Part shown: positions 1 through 11,120 of the stretch, piece after piece | Numbering within the stretch: position 1 is the stretch's first letter | Layout: every line of letters starts with the position of its first letter | Source: Gossypium raimondii | Lineage: Eukaryota > Streptophyta > Magnoliopsida > Malvales > Malvaceae | Length of the DNA: 64,000 nucleotides | NCBI RefSeq assembly: GCF_025698545.1 | Contig: NC_068565.1 | Span: forward strand, 558,001 to 622,000 | Direction of reading: 5' to 3' | The notes under the pieces: generated by a model | Told to the model about the DNA's origin: nothing | Seen by the model: only the letters and a program-made list of their open reading frames with translations | The model's database searches: none | Program-made: the position numbers and the translations under genes

Positions 1-1740
1 CCGTTCGGGCCTGATTTAATGGCTCTGAAAACGGTGCCGTTTTAGGCCGCGACCCGATGACCCGACCCAGACGCGGTTAGATCCGCGTGTTCTGGCGTAG
101 GGAGGGATATTTGCACGGCCAGTCCCCCTTTTCTCTGGTGTATTCTAATCAGTTATTTCCCTTCTTTCTGATTTTCCCCTGCATTTTCGTTTTTGTTTCA
201 TTCCGACCCAGCTTGCAACGCTGCGTTTTGGGGAGCGGGATATTTCCCAATCAGGCCCCCCATGTAATACGTGTGTTGCAGCATGGTCCCTCACTTTTTT
301 TTAATCTTAGTTGTTCCCTGTTAATTCGATTTTGTTTATGATTTAATCCTTTTATTATTTAGTTTTTTTTATTTAGAAATCTACTGTTATTTTATTATCA
401 TACTATTATTATTTTTTATATTTGTTTTCTATAAATATAATCAACTTTATATTTTTATAGAAAGGTAATTTCTAATAATAATACTTTATACTATTATATA
501 TATAATATAGATTTTTCTTACTATACGTACATAATATATTATTATTTTCAAATGATTTTTTGGAAACCTTATTTCTTTTAAATTTGTTATCTTATTCTAT
601 TTACTTAACTTATATATTATTATTATGTATGTACTATTATTTTTACTAGATTTTATTTATATAAATCAAAATGTAGGTATTTCTTTTAAGTTTTTCACTT
701 TTATTTTTATTTATATATATAAAATCTTTCATTAAAATTAATTCAAACCTTTTATTTGCTTTCTTAGTTCTATTACCTAATTGTATCAAATATTTGTACT
801 ATTTATTGTTATTGTCGTCTTTTGTTGTTTTAAATTGATTATGAATGTGTGGGTTGCTTAAATTTTAATGTGGATGTTTTTATAATGATCAAAGTTGATG
901 TTTGTATTTGCCTATTATTTGTTTAATTGTTTCAAGTTTAAGTTTAAATTGTTATTTATCTTCTACATTATGTGTATCGTCATTTAATCATGTTCCTTTG
1001 TAAGAGTCGAATTTTTTTAAAGCTTCATAATTGTTTTATTAATCTTTAAAAAGGGCTTGGCGTTCATAGGTTCTCGAGAGAATTGTGCCCTAACTTACTG
1101 GGCTTCGATTCGTCTCGATGAATTTAGATAACCAAGCGCCCATTTTATTAAAACCATGCAATTATGAAATGGAATTCTTAAGGTTTCAAAATGTTTGATT
1201 CTAACTTACTGGATACATCATTTTGTTATCCCAATTTCGAAATAAAGGCAATATTTGATATTTAGGAATTTTGAGAAATCGAACTCTAACTTACTAGGTT
1301 TTAATTTTCTCATTTGACCCAAATAATTGGAAATCCTTCTCGAAATGCATAGGTTTTAAAAGTCAAGAGATAAATTTAATTTTGAGGATTTAAAATGTTG
1401 CACTCTAACTTACTGAGTGTGACAATTTATTTATTTGAAATAAGTGAGTCTCATCATCCAATTTATCTTACTCAAATTTTCTTTTCAAAGGATCGTATTT
1501 TAAAATATTTTCAAAATTTCGACATTACGACATTAAACAATCGATTCGGAACCAATTTTGGGCGTTACGAGAGTGCTAACCCTTCCTCGTGCGTAATCGA
1601 CTCCCGGACCTATTTTCTCAAATCTCGCAGACCTAAAATTGTTTTCAAGGTGATCCGATCACATCCTACCCCAATAAAGGATTGGTGGCGACTCCCACTC
1701 CATTTTCAAAAATCGATTCCCTTTTTTAAATACATTTAAA
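1..1740 (+). mobile_element. LTR-retrotransposon fragment (fossil), cut by window edge
   Basis: Non-coding, partly GC-rich at its left end, then AT-rich. Between about 1030 and 1420 the motif ctaacttactg (with small changes) recurs four times, near 1089, 1202, 1287 and 1402, each in a similar context, which is the kind of subrepeat found inside plant LTRs. Near 1683 the stretch ggtggcgactcc resembles the primer-binding region that follows the 5' LTR of Tat/Ogre-type Gypsy elements. No coding domain is visible. I read it as an old LTR/leader fragment; the family is tentative and the right limit is approximate. Confidence 0.42.
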
Positions 1741-2091
1741 AATGGTTTCGACAAGCATTTTGAAATTTTTCATAATTGAGTGATTAAAAAAACTTATGAA
1801 TAATTGAAGGACTATCAATAGAATTTACCCATAAAAAATTCAAATTCCAAAATAAAAAATTACCAAACTCAAATATTAAATCTTTATCACAGACGAAGTT
1901 TATATCATTTACGAAACATATTTTGATCTAAGCTTCTACCAGATCAGCGGTCCACATTCATTGACTGTGAAATCACGTGAATTGACGCTAAAACCCCTTG
2001 AACACCTTCAAATTACGAAATGCCACTCTCACATTTCTCCATTTTCTACCAAATTAATTTTATTTTACTTATATTCAAAATTTGCAATCCC

Positions 2092-2112
2092 ATGGTTCAG
2101 GTTCTTCCATAA
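2092..2112 (+). promoter_or_regulatory. Possible upstream ORF in the PTEN2-like 5' leader
   Basis: A six-codon reading frame (MVQVLP, then stop) starts at an ATG just before a good splice donor (gtaaga at 2125). If the leader of the phosphatase gene begins around 2030-2060 and is spliced here, this would be an upstream ORF in the first non-coding exon. The leader limits are inferred, not seen. Confidence 0.3.
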
Positions 2113-2363
2113 TATCGATCCAAGGTAAGATCTGTAATCACCGTAGACCTAATCTATTGAATCAAATCTTTTGAAGCCGACCGATGCTTTAATTTGATTT
2201 CATCTTTAGGTTTTGAAACTGTTTTGGAATTTGGATTCTGAAGTTTGATTTATATACTTTTTTTCTTTGGTTGATTTTGATGATTTTTGTTAATTGGAAG
2301 CTGAAATTCTGATTTTGTTAATGGTAAATTTATTACCAATTGAATGTATGCTTTTGATATTTT

Positions 2364-2920
2364 AGAGCGACAAATCAGTGGTTATTACTCGTTAATTTGC
2401 CAGTAATCAAAGTGATAAGCAGATAATTTGTTTATTCCACGATTGAATTTAGTCTTTTGATCTCTAGAGTGAAGAATCAGTGACTGTAACTTGTTAATTA
2501 GCTACCAATCAGAGTGCTAAGCAGATAATTTTGTTATTTGGGAGCTAAATTTGTGATTTAATTGTAAATTTAGATTGAAAAATCAGTGATTATTAATTTT
2601 TAATTAGCTAATAATCAGAGTGATAAGCAGATTTTGTTTATTCCACAATTGAATGTAGTCTTTTGATCTCTAGAGCGAAAAATCAGTGACTATCATTTGT
2701 TAATTAGCTACCAATCAAAGTGTTAAGCAGATAATTTTGTTATTTGGGAGCTAAATTTGGAATTTGATTTCGATTACATGTTGAAGATTTAATTGAAATT
2801 TTATTACCAATTGAATGTAGGCTTTTGATCTTCAGAGCAAAAAATCAGTGACTATTATTTGTTAATTAGCCACTAATCAGACTGTTAAGTGGATAATTTG
2901 TTCGTTCCACATTTGTAACT
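2364..2920 (+). repeat. Degenerate ~100-bp tandem repeat in the PTEN2 leader intron
   Basis: Five diverged units start at about 2364, 2466, 2572, 2672 and 2834, each opening with agag/agat, then aaatcagtg, gttaattag, (t/a)aatcaaagtg and aagcagat. Units 1, 3 and 5 continue with ttgtttattccac; units 2 and 4 continue with ttttgttatttgggagc. The array is therefore organised as ~205-bp dimers (A-B-A-B-A), with an insertion in unit 4. It lies between the probable leader donor at 2125 and the start codon at 3521. Confidence 0.75.
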
Positions 2921-3520
2921 GTTAATAGCGATTGCTGTTTTAGATCATTTTCTAATTTCCTTGCAGTTTTACTGATTATGACTATTTGAATTACCATTAT
3001 GCATTGATTAGTTCTCCCAATAAGTTGGTTGAATTTGGTTTTGGCTAGTAATAATATGCTTGGATGCTATCTGAATGTTTGCTAGCCTGACTTCGTAGTT
3101 GTTTGTTCAGTATTCGCCAGTTGAAAATTCTTTTGCAAATGAGTTCATGAATTAAAAATGGCTCAAGCGACTCACGCTATAGCGTACCCTTGGGTTAGTG
3201 CAGTTATGTTTTTTGATGCACTCTTTGCTTCTTAAGGTGGAATACGAACTTAAGAAAATTAGTAGAATTACATGGCAATTTTACTATATGTCATACTGTT
3301 CCTTCTCATTATATACTTGCTATTGGGAATTAGATCAAATCATTATGGTATTTAGCTATTCATGGTTAAGGCAAGAAGAACCACAACTTCGATTTTCTTA
3401 TTGCAGTCACTATTTATTAGCTGAACCTAGACATTATGCTTGCAGCTATAATTCCTTCTCATATGTTGAGATCTGTGCTCTTGACCTTCAGTCATTATTG
3501 ATACCCCGTGGAACATTGGA

Positions 3521-6500
3521 ATGGATAACGGACCCGCTGATTCATCAAGTTCACCTGCTGCTGAAGCTTCTGATGTACAACTTCCTGCTGCCACAGATTT
3601 AGGACAACAAAATCTTACACATGATTCACCATCAAAGCTGTCGTCTTGGGCTAAAAATTTAAAAATTCCTCAGCCATTTGCTGCCTCACAAGAGGACTCA
3701 CAAACAGAAACTGCTGGAAAGTCACCTCTTGCACGGTTTACCAGTGGAATTGGACTGCGTTCGTCTCCTAAATCTCCTCCTGCCAATGATAGTAATGAAG
3801 GGAATTCACCAACTACTCAACCTGGATTTTTTGGAACAATTACAAATGGCATAGTCAACACATCTAAAAATGCTGTGAAAGCTGTACAGGTCAAGGCTCG
3901 GCATGTTGTTTCACAGAACAAACGGAGATTCCAGGTCAGATTCTGCTATTTTCTTTTGCACAGAGATGCTTCATTAACTTCTTTCTCTTGAAAAAATGGG
4001 AATTGATATGTGATATATATTGTAATTGTTGTTTTTTATGATGATTTGATTCTCAATATTTGTAAAGTTGCCTCTGCTCTTTGACTTCAGGAAGGAGGAT
4101 TTGACTTAGATATGACATATATCACTGAGAATATAATTGCTATGGGGTTCCCTGCCGGTGACATGAGCTCTGGGTTTTTTGGATATGTTGAGGTAGCTAA
4201 ACTAATTCATAGCTAAATTTGGCTACTGTCTTTTAATTGTCCTAAATTTTCTGTAATTGTGAGACAGGGGTTCTATCGAAATCACATGGAAGAAGTGATT
4301 AGGTTTTTTGAAACCTATCACAAGGTAATGACACATCTACTGATTTATAATTTTCTACTCCTTTAATCTTTTTTTCTTTTTCTAGTTTCCTTCACTTTGA
4401 TGTTTATATTTTTATTTAATAATTTTTTACCACAAATTTTGTCTTATGATGGCTGCATATAAAAATTGAACAAGACAAATTGATTGTCCTGAACCATTTC
4501 TTTGCGAGGACTTTACCATTTATTTCCTTATAGATAACAGGAACCTTGTGCTGACCTCATAAGTTGAACGAAAATATGATGAGCTTGATCTATGTTCTGT
4601 TAGGTTTTGCTGTATTTGTGATAATTTAAACATACCTGGTTGTGGGTGATGACTATAATGTCAACTTTCTGGCCTATACCTTTATCCTAGTACATCAACC
4701 TTCTTTCAACATGAACCTTGTTTGTTGTGGAGCAGTTAAAGTTGCTTTGCCTGAATATTTGGTTGTATTACTCAAAATGAACCTTTGGGTTTGATGGGGC
4801 TTTTATATGTTGCTAATTCGCAATTATATGACATTGTACAGTTTGGCCCTAAAATCTGTCTGACTTTCTATATGCAGGATAAGTACAAAGTATATAACCT
4901 TTGCTCTGAGAGACTATATGATGCTTCACTGTTTGAAGGAAAGGTATGACATGGTTTGTTATGGGAACTAACAGGGTAATATGTTTGCTATTCATATTTC
5001 ACTTGAGCTTATTTCATAATTTGTGGTTAGCTGGCATCTATATGCCCTGTGCCTATTGTTTAGCTTTGATAAAAGAAACCCTTTTTCTAACCAAATAAGC
5101 ATATTGCTCTATTTTAGCATTTGAAAAGAGATTAAATTTCATTTGTTCGGACCTGTGGATTAATCTAAAGCAAAAATAAGTTTAACCCAAATGAAGAAAT
5201 TAGCCCCTAATTTCTTTTGGAATCCATTCGGAGAGGATTGAGTGGAATATTGTACTTGATGATGAAATCAGTCATTGGCAGAGGATAATTCCTGGGAAGA
5301 GTCAATTCCATCCAAACTCTTTTTGTTGTTTCACTACCTTTTGTTTCTCATTCGTGCACCTTAACAACAGATACAACCCAGTTGGTTAAAATCAAATCAA
5401 CTAAAACTGACTGTTGTTATAGGATGACCAATGTAAATAAAGTTGTCCCATCTTCTTATTATTGTTATCATACTTTTTCTTCAGGTTGCTAGTTTCCCAT
5501 TTGATGACCATAATTGTCCCCCAATTCGATTGATAATATCTTTCTGTCAAAGTGCTTACTCATGGCTAAAGGAAGATATCGAGAATGTTGTGGTTGTGCA
5601 CTGTAAAGCTGGGATGGCAAGGACAGGGTTGATGATCTCTAGCCTTCTTCTATACTTGAAGGTTTGACCCATTGGACATGTTTTTGAAGAAATGATAGTG
5701 AATTTAGTGAAGCTACATGTTTTGGCGGTTACAATTGTTGATACTGTTTTTATAAATTATTATCCCTTCTAGTTCTTCCCCACTGCTGAAGAGTCAATTG
5801 ACTACTACAACCAGAAAAGATGTGTGGATGGGAAGGGGCTGGTTCTGCCAAGTCAAATTGTGAGCAATGGACTTCTAGTGATATTCTCAGACGAGTAATT
5901 TCTGAATTTGTTCTGTCTTTGGCAAGCTGTTTATATCTTACCTGGTTGCCACTTCTGTTTTCTTGTTATCTTCTGAAGAGATATGTCAAATACTTTGAAC
6001 GCACCTTAATATACTTCAATGGTGAAAACCCTCCTGGACGCAGGTATTCTCTTGGCTATGCAATGTTTATATTGCATCTTTGTTCTTTGTATTATTGCTG
6101 ACAGCACATTTTATATAGGTGCATTCTTAGAGGATTCCGGCTTCATCATTGCCCTTATTGGATCAGGCCCTCAATTACCATCTCTGATCATAATGGTACA
6201 ACATACTTTGTCCGCAAATAGGTTTTTTGATTTGATTGATTATTTGTGCTTCTATATTTTTCTTTAAGCTAAGCTTTTCTATAAATTAGGATCTGCCAAT
6301 GCATAAGATACTTCAAAATGCTTAGAGGAATTCCTTAGGTTAGATGTGAATATAAGATTTCTCACTCAACCTTTACACGTCTACGTTCGCTCTTACTCAA
6401 GAATCTAAAATACCGGCATTAAGAATGTTTAAAATGCATAGTTGTGGTTCCAAGAATCTAAAATACCGGCTTAAGGTCACCTTTGATTTCATTTGGTTCC

Positions 6501-8401
6501 TATGTTTTAGGATCAAAACCCACCCCTTGATGTAATTTTGCATCACTTGAAAGCATTTGTTAATGACAGTCTTTGTCGGAATGCTTTAATGAGCACTTGC
6601 TGTAATTCTAGGTTCTAACCTTTCCTTGCAAATTAAAATTTCAGATACATTCTTTACCTTCTAGCACTTCAAAGAAGTGAAATTGACTCGCCGCCATTCT
6701 ATTGTCATATTAAAGCTACCTGAACCTTCTGCCTAGCCAAACATAATAATCTTTTCATGCACAGGTGTTCTCTTCTCCACAAAGAAGCATCCACGTACCA
6801 AGGATCTCTCTGTATGTTTCTTTGGTTGTTTGCTTAATTATCACAATCACTGCCCATATTTTTAAAAATGCCGTTTTAAGCTCTGGAGCATCCTTATACC
6901 AATTTGAGCTTCGGTGCATATAATTATTCTTCACAGCCAGAAGATTTTTGGTTTAGCGCTCCAAAGAAAGGAGTTATGGTCTTTGCTTTGCCTGGGGAAT
7001 CGGGTCTGACTGAGTTGGCTGGGGACTTTAAAGTCCATTTTAATGATCGCCAAGGGGATTTTTACTGGTATGTAATCTTCCTCTCAAATAAATTTAGCTC
7101 CTTGGCTTGTATTTATGAATTGAAACTGATCTCTTTGTGATTCTTGGCCTTTTGATTCATCAGTTGGTTAAATACAACAATGATAGAAAACAGAAAAATT
7201 CTGAGTACTGGTGATCTTGATGGTTTCGACAAGGTAAAACATGATATGCTTTACGTTGAGACAATATATTTATGTGTAAAACTCCAAGAAAGCACCCTGT
7301 GGTTAACCCAAAATAAATTTGGCCCCTGAGGTTAAAAATCTGATACTGAACTATCTTATGCTTGCCTCCATTTATTTTATACACGACATCGATAACCATT
7401 TTTCCTCTTAATTTTACATGACTTCTTTGTTTCTGGTAAGAAAAATTTTTACAGGCTTTTTTCGCTTCCTATCTCATGGTTTCACATTAGCAGCCATTTC
7501 TCGGCTTCCTACTATGCTTAAATTGGCAGCTAAAAACCTTATCCATAATATACTTGGCCAACAGCCATGGTAACAAGATTTTTAGGATGTTTGATCTCGA
7601 TTTTTAGGATTTTCTGGGGGAACTGTGAATCCTGAAATGGCTAAGGAAGAAAGAGAGAGCCTGGAATGAGCATGGATGTGGAAATGGGTAATTGTTAAAT
7701 CTCAGGTTTTTGATGCTGGGCGGATTATAAAGGTATTTAGTGAAAATGAGAAGTTTTGGAAAGAAACCGAAAATGTTAAAGAGTGTTTTGGAAAGATAAA
7801 ATCAAACACATCTCACAGTAGTTAAAATGTCGATTTTTAAACCTCAGAGGGCATATCTAGTCTGCCGTTAACCGCAGGATATGTTTCTAGAATTTACTCT
7901 GAATTTATTTGTGATGTTCTTTCAACCTGTCTACGTATCTTCATTACTTTTGGTTGAAACAATGTCCTCTTTGATGTTTCTTCCTCTTTTGGATATTTTT
8001 TGCAGAGGAAATTGCCGTCCCCCGGTTTCCAGGTTGAGATTGTGCTTGTTGATTATAGTGGCACTGCCCCCACAAAGTCACAAACCGAAACTCCTACAAA
8101 TAAGCAAGATGAAAGCTCAGGCACCTCCGAATCCGCCGATGGAGCCACCTCGAAGTCCAAAACAACTAATTCCGATCAGGTTGCAAGTTTGGTGAAGTCT
8201 ACTGAAAAAGTTTCCATAGGAAGTACGGACACCCAACATACACATGCCATTAATGAGCCTAGAAAAGACACCGTCCAGCAAGCTGCTGATGCTGCTGATG
8301 CACGTGTTTCAATTTCCAGCTCGGAAAGTCAATTCAAGGCAATGGCTGCTGATGCATCTGTTTTCAGTTTCGGAGACGAGGAAGATTTTGATAGCGAATG
8401 A
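3521..8401 (+). CDS. PTEN2: PTEN2-type dual-specificity/phosphoinositide phosphatase
   Basis: Coding exons 3521-3934, 4091-4192, 4268-4324, 4878-4943, 5485-5661, 5773-5859, 5979-6043, 6119-6195, 6765-6811, 6937-7067, 7164-7233, 8006-8401; 562 aa, all junctions GT-AG and in phase. Residues 1-138 are a Ser/Pro-rich, probably disordered leader typical of plant PTEN2 proteins. The phosphatase core follows, with FPFDDHNCP (general acid Asp221) and the P-loop HCKAGMARTG (Cys253, Arg259). A C2 domain spans about 325-435, opening with CILRGFRLHHCPYWIRP. The low-complexity tail ends in acidic FSFGDEEDFDSE. Plant PTEN2s dephosphorylate PtdIns(3,4,5)P3-type lipids and bind phosphatidic acid. Met-Ala in the P-loop replaces the animal Lys-Gly, as in Arabidopsis PTEN2. 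Whether it matches the 2A or 2B paralogue cannot be told here. Long introns 4 and 11 hold repeats. Confidence 0.95.
7293..7880. mobile_element. Decayed terminal-inverted-repeat element in PTEN2 intron 11
   Basis: The left arm (accctgtggttaac, then tttggcccctgaggttaaaaatc) is matched on the opposite strand by the right arm (gatttttaaacctcagagggc, then gttaaccgcagg). The arms are about 50 bp and the core lacks a recognisable transposase. It is a non-autonomous DNA element of unassigned superfamily inserted in the last intron. Confidence 0.55.
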
Positions 8402-10480
8402 ACTGGAGCAACGTCAAACTTCCTGTACATACATCAAGTTGCTAGTTATATGAATCCCAGGTAATATTCTATTGTATTCGTTTTATTCGAATCATCTCAC
8501 ATTCTGATTCTGACTTATAGGTGTTGTAAATCCCCATAAAAAAAATTGGCTGGTAGAATAGTCTCTGCATTAAATTATGAATCAAAGTCTCGAAGAAATT
8601 CGTTTTTTGGTTACTTTGTGAAAGAAAAATTAGTTCACCATTTAGAAAAGTAACATTTGATTTGTTCGTTCTTTATCATGTAGTTTGCAGGGTTATTGAT
8701 ACTATATGAGTTGTCTTAGGGTTTTTGCCGATTTTTCATTTTTCTTTTAAGTATTTTATCTCGCGTCTGCAACTGACATATGCCCATGTTGAATTTATGA
8801 ATATACCAACATATCCAAGTCCCAGTAACATAATTCTTTTTTATGCTTTTTCTTAAAGCACGGCTTGTTCGTTTCACATGAATATATGAATTTTTTTTTT
8901 TTATAAAAATCCTATGATATATTGACATAATGATGATAAGGTCGAGGTTTTGAGAACTTTGAGATCTTTAGTTTATGTTTTACCCCGTGTGCTTAAAATT
9001 TCTCCATGCTGGCGTCTGTCTAAATTTATTCTAGTTTGGGTTGACTTATATTTTGATTACCAATCTGTTTGTATATCGTAATAGTTTACTTTTGGTTATA
9101 TTTATTCATACTTGAATTATTTGTTTAACTTCTTTAAGAAAAAAAAATTATAAAAAAAATATAATTTTTTAACGTGTTAAAACGTTTATAAAAAAAATAC
9201 ATAAATAAATATTAATATATATATATAAAACGAATTTCAGCAATAAAAAGTCAAAATAGTGGCCAAATCTCTTAATTTGTCAAATTAAAAAAAACGTTTT
9301 AGTCAGAGTTTGACCTGGTTTTTGTTTGATTTGATGACGTGGAGAAAAAGGGCTTCAAAATAATAAAAAATTCTTCTCTTAGAAGATCTTTTCTTTTTTC
9401 TTAATCGATGCCTTATCTCTGCCTCATTAGGGAAAGTATTCTTTGTGTATATAATACACCACACGGCTTAAATTATTGGATAGGATCGATTTTGTTAAAT
9501 TATATTTTTGTGTGTATCTTATACTAATAAAATTATATTTTCTTAATATTTAATTCAATAAGTGTTTGTTAAAATTGGATTAAATTAATCAACTAAAGCG
9601 ATTGAGCTGTTGAGTTGAGTATTGATGCTAGATCATGTTTATAATATTATTTATATTAATTAATTTTTTCTAAAAATATATTTAATATTTATGAAATTTT
9701 TTAGATTACAAACACAATTACAAAAATATCATAAATAATATATATATATTCAAATAATTATAATTATAATTAAATTATTACACATTAATGAATTAAGAAC
9801 CATCCAAATTTAAGATATTAAAATTTCAACCGTAACTATTAATCCACAATAATTTTTTATAATTAATAATTGAGAGAAAAAATAGTGTTGTTTGTGTTCG
9901 TCATTAATACATTTACTATTTATTTAAATGAATATGAAAATACTTGAATTAAAAAATGTTTTTGTTATTTTTTTCTAAATTCTGTTAATAAACTAAGAAA
10001 CAAGTAGCTACTTGGAAATTTTGTTTTTGTATTTTATTCAACTGGCATTTTCGTTTATAATTTCTTGACAATGGCTGTTCATTGTCAACGAAATAAAGTA
10101 ACAAAAAAAAGTCTAATTTTCTTTTGATGAAATAAATAATCTATTTTTTATAATTTTCTTATTCACATAAAACAGCCGCCATTACCATTTTACAACTAAA
10201 CAACTTACAAGTTACAACCCCTAAACGCAAAAACCAAAACTTTCTTTTTTTTTCTTTCTATCCAAACAGAAAATAAAAAATCGTTTTCTTTTTCACTTTT
10301 ACAAGCCTTTTCAGTTATGGCAACTACACGTTTATATATTTTTTATATGGAAATTGCATAGATTTTGCCAGTTTTTAAAACCGAATTGAAAACCCCCAAA
10401 TTCAATTAAACTTCCCTTGCTGTTGCAAAGAAAAAAAAAGTTTTAAAAGAAAAACCCATCATTAAAAGTTCACTCGTTTT
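8402..10480. other. AT-rich spacer between PTEN2 and the C2 gene
   Basis: It starts with the PTEN2 3' UTR (limit not determined), then is very AT-rich, with homopolymers and a short TA run near 9215. I see no open frame of coding character and no clear repeat boundaries. Confidence 0.6.
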
Positions 10481-10485
10481 CTCAT

Positions 10486-10495
10486 CTATAAAAAG
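10486..10495 (+). promoter_or_regulatory. TATA box of the C2-domain gene
   Basis: ctataaaaag lies about 130 bp before the start codon at 10621, in a pyrimidine-rich context. This implies transcription starting near 10520. It is the best TATA match in the upstream region. Confidence 0.6.
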
Positions 10496-10620
10496 TCACC
10501 CCCCCCTTTTTGAAAGGCAGGTCAAATCACCAAATCTCATCACAAAAAGACTCCAAATTTCTTCTCTGTACTTTTCTTCATTTTTATTTTCTTTATATTT
10601 GTTAGTTTAGTATCAAATCC

Positions 10621-11085
10621 ATGTCGGTTTCTGGTATCCATGGCCATGTTCTCGAGGTTACTGGTACGCGATTTTTTTTTAAAAATTTTATAGGGTAATT
10701 ATTGATTTTTTTGCTTATCTGAATGTTGGGTTTTCTTTTTTTTCTTTTGTGGCTATGGAAGTTGTTGGATGCAATAGATTGAAAGATACTGAATGGCTTT
10801 CAAGGCAAGATCCTTACGTTTGTCTTGAATATGGCAGCACTAAATACCGTACTAGAACTTGCACTGGTAATTTCTCTCTTTCAACTTTACATATATATAT
10901 GCACAGATGAATGTATGTATGTATTTTAGGGTTTTTGATTTGGGTTTTTGGATCTAAGTTAAACTTCAGGAAAATTCTAAGAAAATCTCCTTAAAACGAG
11001 CTATCCGTAAGCTTCCATGTTATACAAAACATTACAGGAGTTCTAATAGTTTGTCTAATTGGGTAATCTTCATGTAAGATTCAGC

Positions 11086-11120
<35 letters not shown>

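Noticed and set aside
1395-1739. 114-residue frame at the left edge
   Set aside because: Falls in LTR-like DNA with subrepeats; translation shows no known domain.
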